Source of the DNA: Urinicoccus timonensis
GTDB taxonomy: Bacteria; Bacillota; Clostridia; Tissierellales; Peptoniphilaceae
NCBI RefSeq assembly: GCF_900232945.1
Contig: NZ_OCTU01000001.1
Span: 327,055 to 340,474 of the forward strand
DNA: 13,420 nucleotides
Direction: 5' to 3'
Position numbers and translations under genes: made by a program
Shown here: positions 8,099 to 13,420 of the stretch, in pieces
Layout of the letters: each line of letters opens with the position of its first letter
Numbering within the stretch: position 1 is the first letter of the stretch
Notes under the pieces: model-generated
Told to the model about the DNA's origin: nothing
What the model saw: only the letters and a program-made list of their open reading frames with translations
Database searches by the model: none

Positions 8099-8211
8099 CC
8101 CTTTACACTTATTTTATGCCTATATTTTATCAAATAAATGAACATTTTTCCATGCTTTTTCTTGATTTTGGGCTATTTAAGGTAACTTTTTGCCTTTTCT
8201 CCTTGCCCTTC

Positions 8212-8724
8212 CTATTTTAATCTCAAATCCAGGGTCATCCGGTAGAAGTCTTTGTAGTTTCCGTGGATTTTAAAGTAGTCTTCCAGTCGGGCAATTTTTT
8301 TAAAGGCGAATTTTTCATAGAACCGGATGGCTCTTGTATTGTCTGCAGCCACGTCCAGGTCGATAAATTCCAGGCCCTGGTCCCGGGCATAGGCAAGGGT
8401 TTTTTCTAAGAGTCGGCTACCCAGGCCCTGGCCCCAATAGCCTTTTAAAACACTCAGGCTGATTTCTGCTCGATGGCCCATCCTCCCTGGCAGGGGGTTG
8501 AGGCTGACGCTACCCACTAGGTCTTGCTGGTTGAAGGCCAGGCAAATAAGGGCCCCGGCCTGGTCTGCCATGGACTGGATATAGGCCTCTTCTTCTTGGA
8601 TGGACAGGGGGAGGCCTTCTTGTCCAAAGGAGAGGTTGTCTGTTTCTCCTCCTATCTTTTTTAAAAAGGCCAGAAGGTTCTCCCCATCTTGGGGCCGGGC
8701 CTGTCTTATGGTCAAGTCTTGCAA
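8212..8724 (-). CDS. GNAT-family N-acetyltransferase
   Basis: This 170-residue protein has the GNAT fold, transferring an acetyl group from acetyl-CoA to an amine of an unidentified substrate in the cytoplasm. Motif A is visible as GYWGQGLGSRLL (CoA pyrophosphate binding), followed by the strand FIDLDVAADNTRAIRFYEKF, a standard motif B. The overall layout resembles small-molecule or protein-N-terminal acetyltransferases, but I cannot name a substrate. It starts at TTG 8724, supported by AAGGAGG about five bases upstream. It lies 47 bases after the other GNAT gene and is probably cotranscribed with it. No strong terminator lies directly after its stop; the next terminator-like hairpin is in the adhesin leader. 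Confidence 0.85.
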   Translation of the reverse strand: MQDLTIRQARPQDGENLLAFLKKIGGETDNLSFGQEGLPLSIQEEEAYIQSMADQAGALICLAFNQQDLVGSVSLNPLPGRMGHRAEISLSVLKGYWGQGLGSRLLEKTLAYARDQGLEFIDLDVAADNTRAIRFYEKFAFKKIARLEDYFKIHGNYKDFYRMTLDLRLK

Positions 8725-8744
8725 GTTGTCCTCCTTAATAAACC

Positions 8745-8766
8745 AGGGCAGGAAAGTTCCTGCCCT
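8745..8766 (-). other. Perfect short hairpin between the two GNAT genes
   Basis: AGGGCAGGA (8745-8753) and TCCTGCCCT (8758-8766) pair perfectly around a four-base loop. On the minus strand only a weak T-containing stretch (GGTTTATT) follows, and the ribosome binding site of the downstream GNAT gene comes immediately after. It may be a leaky terminator or a processing/stability element. Confidence 0.5.
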
Positions 8767-8771
8767 TAAAT

Positions 8772-9317
8772 TTAGTCTCTTTGCAATTGGTCCAGGTCTA
8801 GGTCCATGATATAGCGGTCTTCTCCGGGACCATATAGTTTTTCCACAAACTTATCTTTTTTAAAGCCCAAGGACTCATAGAGGGCCAAGGCTGGCTCGTT
8901 GTCGGGGTCTACTGTCAATTGGACCCTTTGAAAGCCTTGGTTTTTGATGTCTTCCAGGACAATCCCTAAAAATTCCTTACCAATGGATTGGCCCCGGGCT
9001 TCTTCTGCAATGGCATAGTCTGAAAGATAGGCCAGCTTGTTTTCGTCCCAGGCCCGGCTGAAGTTTGCGATGCCCAATATTTTTGCATCATTCCTGTGCT
9101 CTTTCAAGACAAAAATATTGCCATAGTAGATTTGAAAGATGGCAGCAAACTTGTCAATGGCATCTGGACCAAAGGCCTCTTGGTTAAACTTTAAAAGTTC
9201 CCGGACTCTTTGAAGGTCAAAGTCCTTAAAACGGTAGATTTTCAAGTCATCATAATCGTCTAGTTTTCTTAAAACAAAATCGTCAAATTGGTCGACGTAT
9301 TCATAAGCTTTTTCCAT
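8772..9317 (-). CDS. GNAT-family N-acetyltransferase (RimI-like layout)
   Basis: A cytoplasmic acetyl-CoA-dependent acetyltransferase of 181 residues when started at ATG 9317. That start has GGA eight bases upstream (AAGGAAGTGG) and is preferred over a TTG at 9356 whose extra residues run through an A-rich leader. Residues 1-40 are an acidic N-terminal extension. Motif A is EARGQSIGKEF, and motif B is VDPDNEPALALYESLGFKK, the usual GNAT C-terminal half. The layout recalls RimI-type enzymes but does not prove a ribosomal-protein substrate. It is the first gene of a two-gene minus-strand unit with the GNAT gene at 8212-8724. No clear promoter is seen in the 88 bases between it and the terminator of the ytx pair. 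Confidence 0.82.
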   Translation of the reverse strand: MEKAYEYVDQFDDFVLRKLDDYDDLKIYRFKDFDLQRVRELLKFNQEAFGPDAIDKFAAIFQIYYGNIFVLKEHRNDAKILGIANFSRAWDENKLAYLSDYAIAEEARGQSIGKEFLGIVLEDIKNQGFQRVQLTVDPDNEPALALYESLGFKKDKFVEKLYGPGEDRYIMDLDLDQLQRD

Positions 9318-9405
9318 AATCCACTTCCTTTTTATTTCTCTTATTTTTTTACCCAAAGCAGAAGTCCTTTACCCAGAAATTTTTCCCTCCACCGTGGTTC
9401 TTGGG

Positions 9406-9439
9406 ATAAAAAAGAGACCCGGCCTTTTTACCGAGTCTC
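9406..9439 (-). terminator. Rho-independent terminator of the ytxG/ytxH-like operon
   Basis: On the minus strand GAGACTCGG, an eight-base loop and CCGGGTCTC form a nine-base-pair stem (one U-G wobble), followed directly by TTTTTTAT. It begins eight bases after the ytxG-like stop codon, exactly where an operon terminator is expected, and separates this pair from the GNAT genes. Confidence 0.9.
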
Positions 9440-9446
9440 AAACTTT

Positions 9447-9932
9447 TTATTTTAGAAAAACATCCTTTAAGGCCTCGATGACTTCTCTTAAAATATAGAA
9501 GTAATCGATGACATTATTGGCATTGACAGAAATGGTCTTGGCTGTATCTGAAATACTGCCTGAAATATCTGTCAAGGTGTTTTGTACTTGTAGGGAGGTT
9601 GCATCTACCCGTCCTGTCAAGTCGTCTACTGTGTCCGTCACCTTACCAATGGTACCAGAAAGTCTTTCAACTTCCGGTTTGATGTTTGTGACTAGGCCAT
9701 TGACTTCTCCAGTAATGGATGCAGCATCTGTTGAGATCTTGTCCACATTATTGCTAATGGAGGGGAGTCTCTTTACTGTATCGTTAATGGCTACTTCGTT
9801 TTCTTCTAGTACATTTTTAATCTTGCCAGTGATTTTAAATACATTTTTCAAGACAAGGGCCAGGTAAATTAAGGCTGCAGCTCCTGCCAAGTATAAAATA
9901 ATTTGAAGTAAATCACTAAGCGTTATGGTCAT
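9447..9932 (-). CDS. ytxG: DUF948-type membrane-anchored protein, YtxG-like
   Basis: A 161-residue protein with one N-terminal transmembrane segment (about residues 8-28, LLQIILYLAGAAALIYLAL). A long hydrophilic helical region follows, rich in Val, Thr, Asp and Ser with heptad-like spacing (SISNNVDKISTDAASIT), as in DUF948 proteins. In Bacillus subtilis ytxG belongs to the general-stress operon ytxGHJ. The pairing with a YtxH-like gene directly upstream supports the assignment, though the molecular role is unknown. I start it at ATG 9932 with AGGTGG nine bases upstream; TTG at 9938 would sit too close to that site. It lies 25 bases after the ytxH-like stop and is followed by a strong terminator. 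Confidence 0.8.
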   Translation of the reverse strand: MTITLSDLLQIILYLAGAAALIYLALVLKNVFKITGKIKNVLEENEVAINDTVKRLPSISNNVDKISTDAASITGEVNGLVTNIKPEVERLSGTIGKVTDTVDDLTGRVDATSLQVQNTLTDISGSISDTAKTISVNANNVIDYFYILREVIEALKDVFLK

Positions 9933-9957
9933 TTCCAAAATCCACCTCTTCTATTTC

Positions 9958-10515
9958 TTAGTTCTTTGCTTCCTTTTCGATTTTTTTGCTGGATTTTTCT
10001 ACTTCATCGCCAATTTTTTTTGCTGATTTTTCTGCTTCATCTTTCACTTCTTTGGCAGATTCTTTGGCTTCTTTGCCTACTTCTTTGGCAGCGTCTTTAA
10101 CTTCTTCGCCAACATCTTTTAATTCGCCTTTAATTTCAGTTCCACTGTCTCTAACGATTTCTCCAATAGCATTGGCTTTTGCCTTGGCAATTTCAACGTC
10201 ATCTTTTAGGTCTTCTTTTTTCAAGGCTGCCTTAAGTTTTAAGTCTTCATAGGTATTTTTTACAGCTTCGCCAGCTTCATAGGCTCTAAATTGAACAGTC
10301 TCTGCTGTATCTCTTGCTACTTCTGAACCCTTTTGAGCCAATTCTTTGGATTTTTCAGAAATTTCTGCTCTGGTTTCTTCTCCACTCTTTGGAGCAAATA
10401 GGATTCCTGCAGCAGCACCAAGGATGGACCCTAAGGCTACCTTACTAGCTGTATCTAATCTTTTTTTTCTTTCATATTCTCTTCTTCTGTCTTCAAATAA
10501 ATCAAATAAACTCAT
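9958..10515 (-). CDS. ytxH: YtxH-like stress protein with Lys/Glu-rich helical tail
   Basis: A 185-residue protein started at ATG 10515, which has GGAGGAG six bases upstream; the frame is open further to a TTG at 10575 without such a site. Residues 1-22 are charged. Residues 25-45 form a short hydrophobic Gly/Ala-rich segment (VALGSILGAAAGILFAPKSG), the hallmark of YtxH-domain proteins. The remaining 140 residues are a low-complexity amphipathic helix with repeats such as KEVGKEAKESAKEVKDEAEK, resembling LEA or apolipoprotein-like helices. In Bacillus, YtxH is sigma-B and sigma-H controlled; no such link can be made here. It is the first gene of a two-gene operon with the ytxG-like gene. Confidence 0.82.
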   Translation of the reverse strand: MSLFDLFEDRRREYERKKRLDTASKVALGSILGAAAGILFAPKSGEETRAEISEKSKELAQKGSEVARDTAETVQFRAYEAGEAVKNTYEDLKLKAALKKEDLKDDVEIAKAKANAIGEIVRDSGTEIKGELKDVGEEVKDAAKEVGKEAKESAKEVKDEAEKSAKKIGDEVEKSSKKIEKEAKN

Positions 10516-10561
10516 TTTTTTCTCCTCCATATTCTTTCTATAGGAATTTCCTGTTAACTTA

Positions 10562-10588
10562 ATCATACCCCTCAAGTAAAAACTTCAA
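10562..10588 (-). promoter_or_regulatory. Weak candidate promoter for the ytxH/ytxG-like operon
   Basis: On the minus strand TTGAAG (10583-10588) is followed after 15 bases by TATGAT (10562-10567), about 50 bases before the ytxH-like start. The spacer is short, so this is tentative. The -10 is embedded in GGGGTATGAT, which recalls a sigma-B -10, but no matching GTTTAA sits at the right distance. Confidence 0.3.
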
Positions 10589-10637
10589 TCACTTTTTCTC
10601 AATCTTAACAAAAACTTTTCCCTCTTCTTCCCAGACT

Positions 10638-10668
10638 TTGTGTAAAATAAAGACAAGTAGAGTATAAT
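10638..10668 (+). promoter_or_regulatory. Promoter of the PHP/unknown/mrp operon
   Basis: A perfect -10 TATAAT lies at 10663-10668. The -35 is poor: TTGTGT at 10638-10643 with a 19-base spacer is the best I see. Transcription would start near 10675, leaving a very short leader that contains the GGAGG (10680-10684) just before the ATG at 10690. Together with the ytxH operon it makes a divergent promoter region of about 170 bases. Confidence 0.6.
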
Positions 10669-10689
10669 GAAGATAGATTGGAGGCTTCT

Positions 10690-11499
10690 ATGATTGACTA
10701 CCATATTCATTCAAAATTTTCAGCAGATTCCAAGGAAGATTTAGACAATATTTTTACCAGGGCTTGTAACCTGGGTCTGAGCTCTATAGCTATTACTGAC
10801 CACCTGGACCCCTTTCCAGACCCAGACAGGAACTTGTTTACTTTTGACAAGGATGCCTACTTTGACAGCCTTCCCTCCTACCGGGAAAAATATCCTCAAC
10901 TGGACATCCAAATCGGGGTAGAACTGGGCATGATCCCCCAAATGGTGGACAAGAACCGGGAAGAAATGTCCAAGTACCCCTTTGACTTTATCATTGGCAG
11001 TGTCCACTCGGTGGACCTCCAAGACATTGGCAGTGGAGAGTTCTTCCCAGGCCGGACCTTGGAGGAAGCCTACCGGCTCTATTATGAAGCCATGCTGGAC
11101 TGCGTCAAAGTCTACGACTTCTTCCATGTCCTGGGCCACATCGACTATATTGACCGTTATGTTTCCTTTGCCCAAGGCCATCCCCAACCCCTGGATGACC
11201 GGGCCTTTGCCCCGGTTATTGAAGAGGTCCTTAAGGAAATCATCCGGTCCGGTCGGGGGATTGAATTAAATACTGGGGGCTTTCGTAAGGGCCTGGGCTA
11301 TGGTCACCCAAAACCCTGGATCTTGGAAAGATACCATGCCCTGGGGGGACGAATCATCACCATTGGGTCCGATGCCCATATGGCCCAAGACCTGGCCTCC
11401 TATAGCCGTCAAGCCATCCAACAATTAAGAGATGCTGGTTTTAAAGAAGTCTTTGCCTTTAAAAATGGCGATTTTAAAAAGGAGTTTTCCCTTGACTGA
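10690..11499 (+). CDS. PHP-domain phosphatase, histidinol-phosphatase (HisJ/HisK) family
   Basis: A 269-residue cytoplasmic metal-dependent phosphoesterase. The PHP metal-binding residues are all visible: H5 and H7 (YHIHS), D37-H38 (ITDHLD), E78 (GVELGM), H106 (GSVHSV), H150 and D152 (LGHIDY), and D228 with H230 (SDAH). This order and the length match Bacillus-type histidinol-phosphatases (EC 3.1.3.15), which remove phosphate from L-histidinol phosphate in histidine synthesis. No other his gene is present, so a different phosphate substrate is possible. The start is ATG 10690 with GGAGG five bases upstream, rather than the TTG at 10678, which lies in the ribosome binding region. Its stop overlaps the start of the next gene by eight bases. 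Confidence 0.85.
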   Translation: MIDYHIHSKFSADSKEDLDNIFTRACNLGLSSIAITDHLDPFPDPDRNLFTFDKDAYFDSLPSYREKYPQLDIQIGVELGMIPQMVDKNREEMSKYPFDFIIGSVHSVDLQDIGSGEFFPGRTLEEAYRLYYEAMLDCVKVYDFFHVLGHIDYIDRYVSFAQGHPQPLDDRAFAPVIEEVLKEIIRSGRGIELNTGGFRKGLGYGHPKPWILERYHALGGRIITIGSDAHMAQDLASYSRQAIQQLRDAGFKEVFAFKNGDFKKEFSLD

Positions 11500-12166
11500 C
11501 AAAATCTTTTTTCAAGAAATATCCCAGGCCCAAGGGGGCTATTTGGAAAAAATTCAGGGCACCAGCCGGTATGGATATGAAAATAAACCTGCCTTTTCCA
11601 CCCAATACGACTTTTTTGAAGATTTCCAAAGTCGAGGACAGGTCCCGGGAAACAGCCTGGATATTTTCGACTTTGACACCTTGACCTGGATTTTAAGAAA
11701 AGAAGCCCAGGCCAATATCTTTTACTCCCCAGCCTATTTTTTTAAGGGCCTTTTGGCCTTTTTTCGCCTAGACCTGGGATCCTTCCAGGCCTCTATCTAT
11801 AGCCTTGACCCAGAAACTGGTCAAGAAAAAGAGATCTGCCAGCTGGACTTGGGAAAGGATTTAAAACTCTTTTACGGTCTCCTGGGCCCAGACCTGACTT
11901 TTTATGCCCTAGAAGACCGGGAAGAAGGCCAAATCTTTCATCTTCTCTATCCCTTTGAAAGTTCTTTTTCCCTAAAAGACAATGAGAGCCTGGAGTATTT
12001 TGACGGCGAGTTTTTCTACGGATCTGCCTGGCATGAAGAAGAGCTGGAAGGCCTAGACTACCGCTACTATAACCACTTCCAGGTCCGGGACAAGACTGGA
12101 CAGGTCATCTTTGAAAAACTCGGCACCCCCTACCTAAGTCCCAAGGGAGACTATATTTTGTTGTAG
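11492..12166 (+). CDS. Protein of unknown function, translationally coupled to the PHP gene
   Basis: I do not recognise this 224-residue protein. It is acidic and very rich in Phe, Tyr, Leu and Asp (for example YDFFEDF, FDFDTLTW, AYFFKGLLAFF), without a signal peptide or clear transmembrane span. Strand-like segments near the end, such as SLEYFDGEFFYGSAWHEEE and YLSPKGDYILL, hint at a beta-propeller-like or other all-beta fold; this is only an impression. The start is TTG 11492, seven bases after AAGGAG and overlapping the PHP stop by eight bases. An in-frame ATG at 11465 has no ribosome binding site. It is followed 15 bases later by the Mrp-like gene, so the three genes form one operon. Composition matches the host genes. 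Confidence 0.7.
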   Translation: MTDKIFFQEISQAQGGYLEKIQGTSRYGYENKPAFSTQYDFFEDFQSRGQVPGNSLDIFDFDTLTWILRKEAQANIFYSPAYFFKGLLAFFRLDLGSFQASIYSLDPETGQEKEICQLDLGKDLKLFYGLLGPDLTFYALEDREEGQIFHLLYPFESSFSLKDNESLEYFDGEFFYGSAWHEEELEGLDYRYYNHFQVRDKTGQVIFEKLGTPYLSPKGDYILL

Positions 12167-12181
12167 AAAGAAGGAATTTCC

Positions 12182-12934
12182 ATGGAAAAATTAAAAACCA
12201 ACGACCAATCCTCCATCCGAAAAGTCATTGCTGTTCTAAGTGGCAAGGGCGGGGTGGGCAAGAGCCTGGTTTCTTGCCTTTTAGCCTCTTCCCTAAAAAA
12301 GCAAGGCTACCGGGTGGGTATTTTAGATGCCGACATTACCGGTCCCTCCATCCCTAAGGCTTTTGGCATTACAGACCATGCCACTAGTGATGGAGTCAAC
12401 CTCATCCCCCGTGAGTCCAAGGGAGGGATCCAGGTCATGAGTGTCAATTTAATTTTAGAAGACCCGGCCAGCCCCGTCCTTTGGCGGGCTCCCATTATCA
12501 GCAAGGCCATTCGGGACTTTTACGAAAATGTCTCCTGGGGAGACTTGGACTTTCTTTTGGTGGATATGCCTCCAGGTACTGGAGATGTGGCCCTGACCGT
12601 TTTTCAATCCCTGCCGGTGGATGGCCTGGTCCTAGTTACCACCCCTCAAGACCTGGTAGAATTAATCGTAGAAAAATCAGCCCATATGGCCGACCTAATG
12701 AATATCCCCATTTTGGGCTTGGTGGAAAACATGTCCTATTTCACCTGCCCCCATTGTGGAGAAAAAACAGAAATTTACGGTCCCAGCAAGGTCCAAGACC
12801 TGGCCCAGCGCTATGGCATTGAAAAACACCTCCAGCTCCCCATCAATCCCGACTTCGCCCAAAAAGTCGACCAGGGTCTGGTGGAATCCATCGACCTAGC
12901 CGATCTGGACTTGTTTGCCCTGTCTTTGGATTAA
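12182..12934 (+). CDS. mrp: Mrp/ApbC (NBP35-type) P-loop ATPase, iron-sulfur cluster carrier
   Basis: A 250-residue cytoplasmic ATPase of the MinD/Mrp superfamily, known in other bacteria to carry and deliver Fe-S clusters to apoproteins. The deviant Walker A GKGGVGKS occupies residues 21-28. DADITGPSIP follows as the switch region, Walker B is LLVDMPPGTGD with D128, and the conserved CPHC (C189, C192) supplies the cysteines that bridge a cluster between two monomers. The N-terminal DUF59 domain found in some longer Mrp proteins is absent, as is common in Firmicutes. The start at ATG 12182 has AAGGAA upstream. It is the third gene of the plus-strand operon, 15 bases after the unknown gene. 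Confidence 0.92.
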   Translation: MEKLKTNDQSSIRKVIAVLSGKGGVGKSLVSCLLASSLKKQGYRVGILDADITGPSIPKAFGITDHATSDGVNLIPRESKGGIQVMSVNLILEDPASPVLWRAPIISKAIRDFYENVSWGDLDFLLVDMPPGTGDVALTVFQSLPVDGLVLVTTPQDLVELIVEKSAHMADLMNIPILGLVENMSYFTCPHCGEKTEIYGPSKVQDLAQRYGIEKHLQLPINPDFAQKVDQGLVESIDLADLDLFALSLD

Positions 12935-12974
12935 AATTTATTGTCGCCAAGCTAATTGTAGGAGATGGCTCAGA

Positions 12975-13017
12975 TTTGCAGATTAGGCGGCACAGGGCCG
13001 CCCCTACAGACCATCCG
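12975..13017 (+). repeat. REP-like palindromic element, copy 1
   Basis: A 43-base copy matching 13205-13247 except for three adjacent bases. Its core is a hairpin of GGCGGC (12986-12991), loop ACAGG and GCCGCC (12997-13002), followed by the shared flank CTACAGACCATCCG. Related GTAGGGGCG-type palindromes are scattered through many bacterial genomes, and some are moved by RAYT transposases; no such gene is in the window. Confidence 0.75.
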
Positions 13018-13024
13018 TTACCTT

Positions 13025-13048
13025 GTAGGGGCGACCTCGTGTCGCCCG
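13025..13048 (-). repeat. REP-like palindromic element, copy 2, inverted and diverged
   Basis: GTAGGGGCG opens this copy in the opposite orientation to copy 1. The hairpin is GGGCGAC (13029-13035), loop CTCGT and GTCGCCC (13041-13047). The stem sequence differs from copies 1 and 4, but stem length and loop length are kept, with compensating changes on both arms. Confidence 0.65.
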
Positions 13049-13105
13049 TATTAATAATCAAACAATATAAATATAGGAAACAACACCAATATCCAGAAAA
13101 TCCAT

Positions 13106-13131
13106 GTAGGGGCTGGCCTGTTCATGGCCCT
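13106..13131 (-). repeat. REP-like palindromic element, copy 3, degenerate
   Basis: It starts GTAGGGGCTGGCC and ends TGGCCCTC, recalling the other copies, but the stem pairs imperfectly. It is probably a decayed member. Confidence 0.4.
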
Positions 13132-13204
13132 CATTGTTAATCAGAATTTATTGATTTAGGGATCCAATGAAATAAATATTCTCTCCTATATAAACAAAAT
13201 CGGG

Positions 13205-13247
13205 TTTGCAGAACGGGCGGCACAGGGCCGCCCCTACAGACCATCCG
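13205..13247 (+). repeat. REP-like palindromic element, copy 4
   Basis: Matches copy 1 at 40 of 43 positions in the same orientation, with a seven-base-pair stem GGGCGGC (13215-13221) and GCCGCCC (13227-13233) around the same ACAGG loop. It ends about 40 bases before the IS left end. Confidence 0.75.
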
Positions 13248-13267
13248 AAAAATATCCATCTTTAAAT

Positions 13268-13285
13268 AAAAAAATCCGCCTATCC
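13268..13285 (+). terminator. Probable half-terminator at the IS left junction
   Basis: Seven A residues followed by TCCGCCTATCC look like the first half of an intrinsic terminator in the mrp direction. The expected second arm is missing because the IS begins right after. It resembles the half found at the other IS junction (1403-1419) in layout but not in sequence, so they derive from different sites. Confidence 0.35.
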
Positions 13286-13310
13286 TGATATGTACCCTCT
13301 TTACTGGACA
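13286..13310 (+). repeat. IS left terminal inverted repeat (IRL)
   Basis: Begins TGATATGTACCC and ends ACTGGACA, matching the right end (1378-1402, reverse complement) at 19 of 25 positions. The minimal element end may instead be TGTACCC at 13291. Confidence 0.8.
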
Positions 13311-13325
13311 AACCAGTAAGGAGGG
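13301..13325 (+). promoter_or_regulatory. Hairpin next to the orfA ribosome binding site
   Basis: TTACTGG (13301-13307), loop ACAAA and CCAGTAA (13313-13319) form a perfect seven-base-pair hairpin that runs into AAGGAGGG (13318-13325), the orfA ribosome binding site. In transcripts entering from outside, this would partly cover the site, while transcripts starting inside would lack the first arm. This is a recognised way for IS elements to avoid activation by neighbouring promoters. Confidence 0.5.
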
Positions 13326-13332
13326 TATTTTT

Positions 13333-13420
13333 GTGAAATATAGCTATGAGTTCAAAAAAGAGTGCATACAGTTGTATAGGCAAGGGAAATGGCCTGATAC
13401 ACCTGATGGGACCAAAGAAG
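13333..13420 (+). CDS. IS150-group transposase OrfA, 3'-truncated by the window edge
   Basis: The start is GTG 13333, seven bases after AAGGAGGG. The first residues are VKYSYEFKKECIQLYRQGKW, the N-terminal helix-turn-helix region of OrfA. From 13351 the frame is identical to the orfA at the window start, so this gives the missing first six codons of that gene. Confidence 0.85.
   Translation, partial: MKYSYEFKKECIQLYRQGKWPDTPDGTKE

Larger units (their letters stand above)
12935..13285. other. Spacer with four GC-rich palindromic repeat copies, no gene
   Basis: No credible coding frame is present. The AT-rich background carries two near-identical forward copies and two inverted, more diverged copies of a small hairpin element. 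It ends in an A-run and a GC-rich arm just before the IS. No complete intrinsic terminator for the mrp operon is seen before the repeats. Confidence 0.7.
13286..13420 (+). mobile_element. Left end of a second IS copy (or the same IS if circular), cut by the window
   Basis: The left inverted repeat is followed by the start of orfA. From 13351 on the sequence is identical to positions 1-70 of the window. This piece supplies the missing 5' end of the element: inverted repeat, leader hairpin, ribosome binding site and GTG start. Confidence 0.88.

Noticed and set aside
9318..9405. T-box or other riboswitch before the GNAT genes
   Set aside because: A GGTGG stretch and a small palindrome caught the eye, but no T-box motif, specifier stem or terminator/antiterminator pair is visible.
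10562..10571. Sigma-B type -10 (GGGTAT) for the ytxH-like operon
   Set aside because: The -10 resembles the Bacillus consensus, but no GTTTAA-like -35 lies 12-15 bases upstream, so I kept only a low-confidence sigma-A candidate.
10741..11187. Minus-strand open frame of 148 codons opposite the PHP gene
   Set aside because: The plus strand has all PHP metal-binding motifs, a promoter and a ribosome binding site; the minus frame has no recognisable domain.
12843..13061. Minus-strand open frame covering the mrp end and the palindromes
   Set aside because: It overlaps the conserved Mrp C-terminus, has no ribosome binding site, and depends on repeat sequence for its length.
12975..13247. CRISPR array
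   Set aside because: Copies alternate in orientation, spacing is irregular (from a few to 180 bases) and no cas gene is present. A REP-like family fits better.

Overview
The window suggests a moderate-GC, Gram-positive anaerobe of the Firmicutes. It has AGGAGG-type ribosome binding sites, some TTG starts, two secreted proteins with S-layer homology (SLH) anchors, and a YtxG/YtxH-like stress gene pair. The SLH style, with repeats opening on an AYxFGYxDG-like motif and a conserved tail after the third repeat, recalls Peptoniphilaceae (Peptoniphilus, Anaerococcus and relatives). That placement is recall and inference, not proof.

Layout. Positions 1-1402 hold most of an IS3-family, IS150-group insertion sequence (orfA, orfB and right inverted repeat). 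The left end of the same element reappears in the same orientation at 13286-13420, and positions 1-70 and 13351-13420 are identical. Between the two IS portions lie three blocks. Block 1 (1424-7845, minus strand) is a surface locus: a 1409-residue beta-helix/CnaB/MucBP/SLH adhesin followed by a second SLH protein. Block 2 (8212-10515, minus strand) has two GNAT acetyltransferases and, behind a strong terminator, the ytxG/ytxH-like pair. Block 3 (10690-12934, plus strand) is a three-gene operon: a PHP-type histidinol-phosphatase family protein, an unknown protein and an Mrp/ApbC-type ATPase. The 12935-13285 spacer carries small GC-rich palindromic repeats.

The most interesting part is the 366-base region before the big adhesin gene. 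Reading the minus strand, a near-consensus promoter (TTGACA, 18 bases, TACAAT) is followed within about five bases by twelve perfect copies of a tetranucleotide, at the expected transcription start. Next come a short antirepeat and a 21-base-pair hairpin followed by a T-rich tract, and then the adhesin start. This looks like a leader whose repeat number could vary by slipped-strand mispairing, with a possible attenuator behind it. It is a good candidate for phase-variable control of the surface locus.

Both SLH genes are compositional mosaics: GC-rich ends (secretion signal and wall anchor) around AT-rich exposed middles, as expected if the exposed region is exchanged by recombination. The IS flanks at both junctions look like half of a transcription terminator, which hints at insertion into terminator loops. 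Because the two halves do not match each other, two separate insertions are more likely than one IS in a 13-kb circle.
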